A DNA stretch of 64,000 nucleotides from CAZDWZ01 sp964509425 (GTDB lineage Bacteria; Bdellovibrionota_C; UBA2361; SZUA-149; CAZDWZ01), in NCBI GenBank assembly GCA_964509425.1, contig CAZDWZ010000006.1, positions 314,925 through 378,924 on the forward strand. Reading direction: 5' to 3'. Both the position numbers and the translations under genes were made by a program. Shown in pieces: positions 55,762 to 63,954 of the stretch (within the stretch, counting starts at the first letter, position 1; each line of letters begins with the position of its first letter). Below the pieces are notes generated by a model. The model ran no database searches and was not told where the DNA came from. It saw only the letters and a list, made by a program, of their open reading frames with translations.

Positions 55762-55814
55762 AAAAAAGAGTCGCAGCGCGAGTGAAGGAGAGAACCTCTT
55801 CACTCGCGCTGCGG
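55762..55814 (-). terminator. Family B hairpin, copy 3 (rho-independent terminator)
   Basis: On the minus strand GCAGCGCGAGTGAAGAGG pairs with CTCCTTCACTCGCGCTGC around a short loop, extended by CGACTC and ended by TTTTTTG. It begins about 30 bases past the stop of the GC-rich gene 55846-56529 and is a textbook terminator for it. Confidence 0.85.
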
Positions 55815-55845
55815 CGGGACGATTTGTGGTGCCGGAAGCTTCGGG

Positions 55846-56529
55846 TCAGTGCCTCACCGCGGCCAAGAACTCGTCACCGAGTTCCATGCGGCGTCCCTCT
55901 TCCACCCCGAACCACGATTTCCAGGGCAGCTTCTCGGAGGCCCGCGAGACCACGATCTCTTGCCCCGTCAAGGTGACCATACGGATCAGAGTCGGTTCGG
56001 CGTGCACTGCAAAGCGTCCCCACGGTTGCTTGAATCCGGGAAGCGATGACTTCCCGCAGACGAGAAACCTGGCGAGGGGATACGCGAACGTCGACGCCGC
56101 GAAGACCACGTCGAGGGGAATCTCGAAACGGGCGGCGACGGTCTCATCCACCACGATCGAGTTCCCCCACTTCGCGGTGAACCGCTTCACGAAGCCGCCA
56201 CCCGCTTCCGCGACAAACTCCGGGGTCACGGCACGGGCGCTGCCGAGATGGAACGAGTCGGCGTGCACCGTCGCCAGACGGTCCGCCATCACTCCGCTTC
56301 CGCAGAGGGCCGTGGCGCGAGGCTCTTCGTCCGGACCGTGCGTCTGCCGGATGAAGAGCGGTGCGAAATGCGCGCCGACGGCGAACACCGCGGCGGCACC
56401 GGAGAACCCGGGGTATGGCCTCATCGCTTCGAGTCCTTTGCTCCGGGCTTCGAGCAGGAGCGTGACGAGGTCCGCAAGCGCGAACGAGAGAACGGAGAGT
56501 GACGGCATCTCTTCGGACTGCGCAGCCAT
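55846..56529 (-). CDS. GC-rich orphan: 227-residue protein with FEIP motif, unknown function
   Basis: Start ATG 56529, preceded by TTTCCCGAAAGGAAAACACC, in which the ribosome-binding site sits on one arm of a TTTCC/GGAAA hairpin. The frame is open much further upstream, but that part is AT-richer, non-protein-like, and lacks a start signal. No signal peptide or membrane helix is certain; the N-terminus has a mildly hydrophobic helix (SVLSFALADLVTLLLEA). The block ARFEIPLDVVFAASTFAYP resembles one in the 228-residue protein at 46805. The tail KSWFGVEEGRR is polar. Codon use is GC-ending. Function not recognised. Confidence 0.7.
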   Translation of the reverse strand: MAAQSEEMPSLSVLSFALADLVTLLLEARSKGLEAMRPYPGFSGAAAVFAVGAHFAPLFIRQTHGPDEEPRATALCGSGVMADRLATVHADSFHLGSARAVTPEFVAEAGGGFVKRFTAKWGNSIVVDETVAARFEIPLDVVFAASTFAYPLARFLVCGKSSLPGFKQPWGRFAVHAEPTLIRMVTLTGQEIVVSRASEKLPWKSWFGVEEGRRMELGDEFLAAVRH

Positions 56530-56737
56530 GGTGTTTTCCTTTCGGGAAACAGAGGGGGGATTCACCGAGGACATCGGCGAGAGGAGTGACGCGTGCCGGA
56601 AGTACAAAAACCTGAACTTCACTACGCTGCATGAGAAGAGAGAAAGAACGGAAAGGCCGAATATGCAGCGGCTTTGAATTGTCACGAATGGAGGAGACGC
56701 AGTTCGGAGGGAGTTAAAATGAATCTCGGAGAAATGC

Positions 56738-56791
56738 TCTGTGCCTCTGTGGTTAATTTCATATTCCTCTTGAACCACAGAGGCACAGAGC
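56738..56791. repeat. Family A intergenic palindrome, copy 6
   Basis: CTCTGTGCCTCTGTGGTTAA and TTGAACCACAGAGGCACAGAG form a ~20-pair stem around TTTCATATTCCTC. It is the shortest copy and lies eight bases from the terminator of the large secreted protein gene. Confidence 0.9.
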
Positions 56792-56798
56792 TTGTTCA

Positions 56799-56839
56799 AA
56801 AAAAAAGGCCGCGCCTCCTTTCGGAGACGCGGCCTTTTG
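56799..56839 (-). terminator. Strong rho-independent terminator of the large secreted protein gene
   Basis: GGCCGCGCCTCC/GGAGACGCGGCC forms a 12-pair stem with a four-base loop, flanked by A-runs on one side and TTTT on the other. On the minus strand it ends in eight or more T residues, about 13 bases past the stop of the gene starting at 60130. It could work in both directions. Confidence 0.93.
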
Positions 56840-56851
56840 GGATTTTCTCCC

Positions 56852-59800
56852 TTATCGGCCTGTCGAGCAGACCGCGTATTCTTCGCCGCGGCGGAGAACG
56901 TTGTAGAGCGAAACTCCGCTGCGATCCGATTCCATCGCTACCGAACCATATGAATCAAGCGGAAGGTTCGGCGAGAACAGAGCGATTCCGTGCCCACTCA
57001 ACTCGAACTCGAACTCGGCGATATTGGCCCCGATGAAGTTTCGATAGACCAATTCGATAGTCGCGTTCTGGCTCGACGTATTCGTCACGATCGTGGTGTT
57101 CCCTTGGCCGAGGAAAGAATTGAAATACGACTTCGCCTCTTCATCCACACCCCCGAGCGCCGGCATCGAGTACGCATAGCTCAGCTTTCCATCTGCTCCG
57201 AGCTTATAGAAGACCGTGTTCGCCGAGACCTTACCGGAAGTCGCCTCAATGAAGGCAACCGCCGATTCTTCCGGAAGAACATAGCCTTGCGGAACTCCGT
57301 TCACGACCACTCGGTTCGCCACAACGTGGTCAACCGCATGAATAGGCAGACTGACATTCTGGCCGCCCAAGAATTGGCCGAATGCTCCGACCGCGTTCAG
57401 TTCGTAAGCCGCCGCCGTTCCCGTCGGGTTATACGATTCAACGATTGCGAGCTCACCGTTCTTCGCCGGAATAGGCGCCGCGATCGTATCGTCTGTTGCC
57501 GCGCGAGGCGGAACAACGAACGCGGTGAGAAGATCCGTGCATCCCGGAGTGGTGCAGTCGAAGAAGTAGCGGGTCGAAGTCATGTAGAACTTCGGATCGA
57601 GTCCACCCGGAAGCGGATTTGCCACGAACACCGCCGAACCAAGGGCTTCACCGATTCCCGGATTTTGCGGGCTGAGTTTCAAGTGACCGTTGAAATCCTG
57701 ACGTCCGCCGTCCGGGATATTGACCGGATCAGTTCCGAGCGATGCACCGCCCTTCGCGTAGTAGAACATCGTTCCCGTGAGCGGAAACCCGTCGTCGGGA
57801 GTTCCGTCACCGAGGCTCGGCCAGTTGGTGACGTTCGCCGCTGGGTTAACACCAAGGTGGAAAGTGTTCAGAGGAACACCGACCGGACCGGTTCCCACAA
57901 AGGCGTTTTGCAACTGGTGATGGAGCACGTAGTCAAATCCGGTCGCTCCGAATACCGGGTTCACACCCTGCCGCGTGTTCGGCTTGTAGATTGCGACCGC
58001 TCCGTTCCAACCGCCCAAAGCGAACGAGTTCGTCGTGACGCAAAGGGTAGCGACCGTATCCGGATCAAGACCCATCATGTTCACGTTGAAGTCCTCTTTC
58101 TCGTGACCATCGAGGACAACCGAGATTCCGCTTTCCGTGTTTCCGAAGGAATCGGTCAGCGTAATCGTCGCACCCAGATCCTGCTCTTCTTCGTTCGAGA
58201 GCGAGAGGATGTTCATGTGTCCGAAAAATCCGTTTACTACTGCGCAAGCCGTCTGACCGAGCGGTTGAACCGCGCAGTCTGTGCTGCTGTGTCCACAGGT
58301 TGCGTCAGGAAGCGTGTCGAGAGTCGGATCGACGCAATCAAACACGCCGTTTCCGTTCAAGTCTTCATCGACCGCTCCGCAACCGCAAGTGCCCGGAGTA
58401 GTCTTCAGATCATCGGTCGGACAGAGGTCGCATGCATCCGGCGTATGATCGCCATCCGAATCAATCGTGTCGTCTCCATTCGCGCACACGTCGCACGCAT
58501 CCGGGATGGTGTCGTTATCCGCGTCCGCGGTATCCGGGCTGCCTGGGCAGAGATCGGTATCGTCCGGAGTGCCGTCGTTGTCGTCGTCGAGAAACGCCGG
58601 GAAGCATGTCGCATCGATTTCGTCCGTCGTCGCCGGATCATCACTGTAGACAAACTCTGTTTGAAGCGCGTCGAAGTATCCCCGGGCGCAGACCTTCGGA
58701 GCTACCGGCAGCGGAGACACGATAGTCGCGTCAAAAGTAATGGTGACAATGGCGCCCGCGTTGAAAGAGCCGTCTGCAACCACGACGTCGGTTTGAAGAG
58801 GTGCGTTTCCGGTAACGACACTGCCTTGAGAGGTCGTCACGCTGCCCGCAACCAACGCCAAGCCATTTGCCGGAGTGGTGTGGTAGTCCCAGCCGCCGAG
58901 CGCGTCGGGGGTCTGGTTATTGATCACAACCGTATACCGAAGCACGTCGCCGATATCGCCACGGCCGTCGCTGTCGGTATCAGTCAGGAGCGCGGCCGTT
59001 TGTGTGACCGTGAGAGGATAGGGAACGAGCGAGATATCGTCGAAGGCAAAACCTTCGTCAGTGCTCGCAGCGGCCGAGCCGTAGATGACTCGGAAGCGCG
59101 TCATGTATCCACCGGTAATTGGATGAGAAGACGTTACCCATCCGCCGCTTCCGAGAGTTCCGGCGCTCGTATACCCCGAAGTGTTGTACGGTGTGAACGA
59201 GCTTCCCGCGGTGAGATATCCCGAGAATCCGCCTCCGGGGGAGAAGGGAGCGAGTCCTTCGATCGACACGTTATTATGCCAGTTCACCCCGGCACCGACT
59301 TCACCGAGCTGAGCCCAAGTGACTCCGTTATCATATGAATATTGGATTCTTGCACCGTCTCGATTCGGCGCAGATTCCCAAGCCGCCGAAAGTCCGAACT
59401 TCATCACCTGTTGGGCACGAAGGTCGAAGGTCGGGCTTACGACCTGAGTTCGTGTTCTGGCGTTAACGTTTGCGGTGAGTCCGGTCACCCAAGCGTTTAC
59501 CCCACTTGCAGCACCGGCTAGGTAGGGCTTGTTTGGAGTGCCGAGAACAAAAGGCGTCGAGAGAAAGAAAGGAGTGAGGTCATAATCGTATGCCAGCCAG
59601 CCGCCTGCTCCGTTTTCAAAGTCTTCGAGATACGGAAAGTTTGAGACTTCGCCCGTGCCGAGCGGAATCGTGGATTCAAGCTGCACTGTTTTGAAATCGT
59701 TTGAAGGATCGCGATCGCCGGGGTAATGGACTCGCGCTTCGATGGTCTTAAGCCCCGGCTGAAAGAGTTCCAGGCGACCATTAAAGGTGTAAGTTCTCAA

Positions 59801-60130
59801 TGCTCCAGGGGAGAATGAGCTAGAAGGGAGAATCGTTCCCTCATTGCCGCCCTCGAGCACCACCATTTGTCCGTTGACGGAAAGACTAAAGAGAGTCTGA
59901 AACCCTCCGATCGAGAACTGGCCATTGTTCCGGACTTGCACCGTGACTTGCTGGTTCTCCGAGAAATACGCCGATCCTGCGACGGGGCTCGTGATGGATA
60001 TGATTTCCATATCGATGGGGAGCTGAGCGCTCGCTCCCTGTGCGCCGCAAAGATTGAGAATTGCGGCGAGGGCGAGACAAAACATGCCGCTGAATTTTCC
60101 AGCAGACAACTTTTGATGGATGTTGGCCAT
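56852..60130 (-). CDS. Large secreted protein: jelly-roll-like, DUF11-like and thrombospondin type 3 domains
   Basis: 1092 residues. Signal peptide (MFCLALAAILNLCGAQGASA|QLP). Residues ~40-140 are an Ig-like module (VTVQVRNNGQFSIGGFQTLF), ~160-390 a jelly-roll/MAM-like domain (FPYLEDFENGAGGWLAYD to FAFDDISLVP), ~395-510 a DUF11-like module (DVLRYTVVINNQTPDALGGW), ~525-620 thrombospondin type 3 calcium repeats with cysteines (DDDNDGTPDDTDLCPGSPD), and the C-terminal ~450 residues an unrecognised beta-rich part. It is a surface or released protein related in style to the giant protein at 1-7311. TAGGAC precedes ATG 60130. The 782-codon plus-strand ORF over it is an antisense shadow. Confidence 0.88.
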   Translation of the reverse strand: MANIHQKLSAGKFSGMFCLALAAILNLCGAQGASAQLPIDMEIISITSPVAGSAYFSENQQVTVQVRNNGQFSIGGFQTLFSLSVNGQMVVLEGGNEGTILPSSSFSPGALRTYTFNGRLELFQPGLKTIEARVHYPGDRDPSNDFKTVQLESTIPLGTGEVSNFPYLEDFENGAGGWLAYDYDLTPFFLSTPFVLGTPNKPYLAGAASGVNAWVTGLTANVNARTRTQVVSPTFDLRAQQVMKFGLSAAWESAPNRDGARIQYSYDNGVTWAQLGEVGAGVNWHNNVSIEGLAPFSPGGGFSGYLTAGSSFTPYNTSGYTSAGTLGSGGWVTSSHPITGGYMTRFRVIYGSAAASTDEGFAFDDISLVPYPLTVTQTAALLTDTDSDGRGDIGDVLRYTVVINNQTPDALGGWDYHTTPANGLALVAGSVTTSQGSVVTGNAPLQTDVVVADGSFNAGAIVTITFDATIVSPLPVAPKVCARGYFDALQTEFVYSDDPATTDEIDATCFPAFLDDDNDGTPDDTDLCPGSPDTADADNDTIPDACDVCANGDDTIDSDGDHTPDACDLCPTDDLKTTPGTCGCGAVDEDLNGNGVFDCVDPTLDTLPDATCGHSSTDCAVQPLGQTACAVVNGFFGHMNILSLSNEEEQDLGATITLTDSFGNTESGISVVLDGHEKEDFNVNMMGLDPDTVATLCVTTNSFALGGWNGAVAIYKPNTRQGVNPVFGATGFDYVLHHQLQNAFVGTGPVGVPLNTFHLGVNPAANVTNWPSLGDGTPDDGFPLTGTMFYYAKGGASLGTDPVNIPDGGRQDFNGHLKLSPQNPGIGEALGSAVFVANPLPGGLDPKFYMTSTRYFFDCTTPGCTDLLTAFVVPPRAATDDTIAAPIPAKNGELAIVESYNPTGTAAAYELNAVGAFGQFLGGQNVSLPIHAVDHVVANRVVVNGVPQGYVLPEESAVAFIEATSGKVSANTVFYKLGADGKLSYAYSMPALGGVDEEAKSYFNSFLGQGNTTIVTNTSSQNATIELVYRNFIGANIAEFEFELSGHGIALFSPNLPLDSYGSVAMESDRSGVSLYNVLRRGEEYAVCSTGR

Positions 60131-60346
60131 GTGCGTCCTAAGAGAAATACACGAATAAAGAACTGCAGATTTGTCACTTAATCAAGCAGTGGCGAAGTTT
60201 TCGCAACAAAAATCAGCTGCTTTAATTTCAATGAAGTAAACTTCCCTTTCACCGAAGCTCCGACTTCGATGCGACTTTCGCCGCGAGGGATTCTGTGGCA
60301 GAAGCGCGGAAATCGGCATGTTGTTTTCCGGTGCCTGGGATTAGCT

Positions 60347-63300
60347 ATGTTTTCGATTATTCTGCTGTGTCTAAACATAGCGCTGTTTCTCTATATTCTC
60401 GTCTACGGAATCTGTTTCCTGATGCTCCCCTTTGTGAGGCGATCGTCAGGAGCGGAAAGATCGCACGATAAGGTCCTGGAACAACATGATACCGGGCCCG
60501 TCACCGTCCTCATTCCGGCGCATCAAGAAGGACCCTCCGTCGTTCGCGCGGTCGATTCGATTCTCGAGCAAACCTACCCGGGATTCATCGAGAGCATCGT
60601 CCTCGTCGAGGACTTCACCGATTCCGGCTTAGAATATCTGCAGAAGCGGTTCGGATTCAAAAAGAAGTCCGGAGAGATCACCGTTTTCCGCTCGGACTCG
60701 CGATCCGTAGTCCTTCTTCCCGTCGGCAAGAAGCAGAAGAAAGACAAGCTGAATTTCATCCTTCCGCGGATGACGAGCGACTTCATCGCCTTTCTCGACG
60801 CCGACCATGCCGCCGAGCCGGATTGGATCTCGTCTTCGCTCTGCGTGTTAACCGGAAGCACCGCCTGCGGGGTGCAATCGCGCCGGGCTCCGCTCTCGCT
60901 CAAAAAATTCCCGCAGCTCTGGGACAGCGCGCAGAACCATATCGGGAACGAGCTTGTAAACTCCGCGCTTCAGTCCGCGGTGGGATCGGTTTTCTTCACG
61001 GGGACAACGGCGGTCTTTCGCCGGGAGGCGCTCGCAGGCCGGACTTTCGGGGACTGCGTCACGGAGGACACGTATCTCAGCTACGAGTTGCTCCGCGACG
61101 GTGAGCACATCGAGTACAACGCTGGTTCCGGCTCGCACGAGGAGGTCTCTCCGGATATTCACAGTTACCTCGCCCGCCGGCGGCGCTGGAGCTGCGGACA
61201 CAACAAAACGTTCTTCACGCTCTTCCCGCAGATCCTGAAATCAAACGCGAGCACGAGAGTCAAAATCGCGACTCTCATCCACGGCTTGTTTTATACGGTA
61301 CCGGTGGCCGTCTGCCTCCTCCTCAATCTCTACTCGCTCCATCTCTTCGTTCAGTACACTCAGCAGATTCAGATCCTCGTTCTCTTGATCACGCTCCTCA
61401 TCTCAGCGGTGACGACGCTCTGGATGTTCGGAAAGCACCGAAACGTGATTCGCGAACTTCTCGTCCTCATGTCCTGGGTACTCCCACAGGTAACACTTCT
61501 CTTCCCGGTGGCCCTCTATTACACGGAGCATGAGCTGTTCTTCTTCCTCACGCTCTTTCCCTACATGCGGTATCTCTTTTACTCCCATGTCTTCTGCCTG
61601 TTTGCGCCGGTCGTCCTCCTCGTCATCGGCTCGATGCGAATCCGGTTGTTTCGACCGCATCAGATGGCGCTTTTGTGCCTCAGCTACCCGATCTTCTTCT
61701 TTCTCGATCTCTGGGCGTGCTTGCTTGGCTTCTCGGACTTCCTCTTCGGCCGTCCGACCTGGGCGAAAATTCAGCGGACGTTTGCCTCCGACTTTCTTGC
61801 CGAGGGTGCGTCGTCGAAGAAATGGGTGCTCACCCGATGGGCGGGAGCCATCGCTGTTTCCGCATTCCTTCTCGTGTCGTTTAATGATCTGACCGCGGAC
61901 TCGAACTGCGGGCGTCCCGACGGGCTCTTGTTCGAACCGCGGCTGTTTGTCCCCGCGTCCGAGCTCGACTGGTCGATGAAGCGGAACATCTCGATGAGAG
62001 ATGCCGAGACGTTTCAAATCAATTTCTCGAGTGCGTTCACCAGAAAGCCGTCGGGCGGAGCCGAGCTTGCGCATTTCATCGACGGCCAGCTCGCGCGACT
62101 CGATAAGGACGTCTCGAACACGGAGACAGTGTTTCCTTTCGAGGCACCGGCCGGCTGGGAGAGTCATAAATACGAAGCGGTGCTCCGGAACAACGGCTCG
62201 CTCTGCCGGAGAACGGAGTTGTTTACGACGACCGTAAAAGAGTTCCGGGGGAAGAAGCTCTTCGTAAACGGCGAGCCGTTTCTCGTAAAAGGTGTCATTC
62301 CTTCGTTCTCGCCGGGTCAGCAACGGGATCTCTCGCCGCGTGCCGGGCTTGCGCAGATAAAACAACTCGGCGCGAACACGACTCGCTTTTATCACGCCGT
62401 CCGTGAAGAGATGAAAGACGCCGCAGCCGCCGAGCAACTCCTGGTCGTCGATCAGCCGGACCGTTCAACCTGGGATGAGGTCGGGGTTCGCTTCGAATGG
62501 GATAGAAAGGAGCTTCGGAAACGTTTCGAGAAGCTCATTCTCGAAAACCGGAACTATCCGTTTAGTCTCTTTCATACCGTCGGAAACGAGCTTGAAATCA
62601 AAGACCCGGGCCGCGACGTGCCGTATCTCTCCGAGCTCATCAACGAAGTCCTCGAGAAAAGTCCGGGGGAGATTTTCTCGTATTCGACATTCTATGTGTT
62701 CCTGAGACTGCCCGCTGCGATCTACGGCATCAACATGCTGGACTCGAGCGAGACGTATTGGAAGAAGGGGCTCGATGCCGCCAAAGCAAACGACAAGCCG
62801 TTTTTTGCGAGCGAGTTCGGCGGCTTCGTGGCCTTCCTCGAATGGACTCCGCCGGAGCTTCGGGTGTTCCGGCTTTTTGAGTATTGGGACAAGCTGCTTG
62901 CCGCCGGCGCGTTCGGAGCCATTATCCACCAATCACACGATAATTACGGACAGCCCGTCATCCAAGGGATGAACGATCCGCTCACCGCGGATCAACCGGA
63001 CGACACCCGCGGCATCTGGGATAACGACAACAAGCCGAAGCCGCTTGCAAAGTTCGTCGAACGCCTCTTCTCCGATTTTGATGCTGAGACGGAAGAGAGC
63101 TCAATAGGAGGCGATGCGCGCACGGTGAAAGTGCGTTTCAAAAACCGACGGGAGTATTCGCTGAGCAATGTGAAGTTCAGTCTCGGAGAAAGGAAAGTTG
63201 TCGGCCCCATCGACTTCTTGCCGAGCGCTGAGCACATCGTCGAAATTCCGCTCGAAGCCCGTGTTCCGGAGATTCTGCTCACGGCGGGATACACGACACA

Positions 63301-63943
63301 CCGGGGCTTAGAAAACGTATCGCAGATTGCGCTCCGGCTTCCGCTCGCTGGGGAAAAACCCTCGGTCTTGAATTCCGATCTTCTTTCGCTCGAAGTCTCT
63401 GAAGAAAAAGCAGAGGGACGGCTTCTCTTTGGAAAAGAGCTTTCCACCGTGCTTCCCGCAAAGTGGAAGGAAGTTCGCGTAAACGGCACGATCTATCCCG
63501 TTCAGGCGGGTCGGCAGAAATTCGCACTACGCCCGGCGATGGAAGACACCGTGTCTTTCGAAACCTCAAAAGACGGCAAGACCTATACTCCGGCATCCGT
63601 GTCCGATGTCGGGAAGAGCTCGCAGCGAATCCGGTTCAAGCTCGCGCGGCAGTACCCACCCGGTGCGCACCTTCTCATCGCGGGGATCGGCTCGGGGAAG
63701 TATTGGCTTCAAGACTCGAAAGGAAATTGGAAAGAGACGAAAGGACATAAATACCGGGAGAACCTCATCCCGCTCGATTCGCTCTCCCTGAAGGAGGGAG
63801 ACTACATCACGCTTCTGCTCCAAAGGAACGACACGGTGTTCATCTCGGAGAAGGATAATCCACTCAAAGAGACAGTGGGCATCGATTTCGAAATGCCGAA
63901 AGTATTCTCACCGGTTCCGTTTTTGCTTGAGCGGGTGTCCTAA
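60347..63943 (+). CDS. Membrane glycosyltransferase (GT2, cellulose-synthase-like) fused to a glycoside hydrolase family 2-like domain
   Basis: 1198 residues. One N-terminal helix, then the GT2 domain (~45-300): VTVLIPAHQEGPSVVRAVDS, DxD in LDADH (151-153), TED (239-241) and RRRRW (277-281), the motif set of processive beta-glycosyltransferases. Five or six membrane helices follow (~305-512). The outer C-terminal part (~634-919) resembles a GH2 TIM barrel: VNGEPFLVKGV, then GNE with acid/base Glu748 in HTVGNELE, and candidate nucleophile Glu823 in FFASEFGG. A beta-rich tail ends it. It probably makes and trims or remodels a surface polysaccharide, but that is inference. ATG 60347 is preferred over 60269 because the helix starts there. 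Confidence 0.88.
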   Translation: MFSIILLCLNIALFLYILVYGICFLMLPFVRRSSGAERSHDKVLEQHDTGPVTVLIPAHQEGPSVVRAVDSILEQTYPGFIESIVLVEDFTDSGLEYLQKRFGFKKKSGEITVFRSDSRSVVLLPVGKKQKKDKLNFILPRMTSDFIAFLDADHAAEPDWISSSLCVLTGSTACGVQSRRAPLSLKKFPQLWDSAQNHIGNELVNSALQSAVGSVFFTGTTAVFRREALAGRTFGDCVTEDTYLSYELLRDGEHIEYNAGSGSHEEVSPDIHSYLARRRRWSCGHNKTFFTLFPQILKSNASTRVKIATLIHGLFYTVPVAVCLLLNLYSLHLFVQYTQQIQILVLLITLLISAVTTLWMFGKHRNVIRELLVLMSWVLPQVTLLFPVALYYTEHELFFFLTLFPYMRYLFYSHVFCLFAPVVLLVIGSMRIRLFRPHQMALLCLSYPIFFFLDLWACLLGFSDFLFGRPTWAKIQRTFASDFLAEGASSKKWVLTRWAGAIAVSAFLLVSFNDLTADSNCGRPDGLLFEPRLFVPASELDWSMKRNISMRDAETFQINFSSAFTRKPSGGAELAHFIDGQLARLDKDVSNTETVFPFEAPAGWESHKYEAVLRNNGSLCRRTELFTTTVKEFRGKKLFVNGEPFLVKGVIPSFSPGQQRDLSPRAGLAQIKQLGANTTRFYHAVREEMKDAAAAEQLLVVDQPDRSTWDEVGVRFEWDRKELRKRFEKLILENRNYPFSLFHTVGNELEIKDPGRDVPYLSELINEVLEKSPGEIFSYSTFYVFLRLPAAIYGINMLDSSETYWKKGLDAAKANDKPFFASEFGGFVAFLEWTPPELRVFRLFEYWDKLLAAGAFGAIIHQSHDNYGQPVIQGMNDPLTADQPDDTRGIWDNDNKPKPLAKFVERLFSDFDAETEESSIGGDARTVKVRFKNRREYSLSNVKFSLGERKVVGPIDFLPSAEHIVEIPLEARVPEILLTAGYTTHRGLENVSQIALRLPLAGEKPSVLNSDLLSLEVSEEKAEGRLLFGKELSTVLPAKWKEVRVNGTIYPVQAGRQKFALRPAMEDTVSFETSKDGKTYTPASVSDVGKSSQRIRFKLARQYPPGAHLLIAGIGSGKYWLQDSKGNWKETKGHKYRENLIPLDSLSLKEGDYITLLLQRNDTVFISEKDNPLKETVGIDFEMPKVFSPVPFLLERVS

Positions 63944-63954
63944 CATCGGCAACA

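Larger units (their letters stand above)
56530..56851. other. Intergenic region with a family A palindrome and terminator
   Basis: Holds family A copy 6 (56738-56791) and the terminator at 56799-56839. It also carries the GC-rich gene's leader at its left end. No gene supported. Confidence 0.45.

Noticed and set aside
56990..59338. 782-codon plus-strand ORF over the large secreted protein gene
   Set aside because: It is Arg-rich and lacks any domain pattern, while the minus-strand frame has a signal peptide, domains and a perfect terminator. Antisense shadow caused by biased codons.
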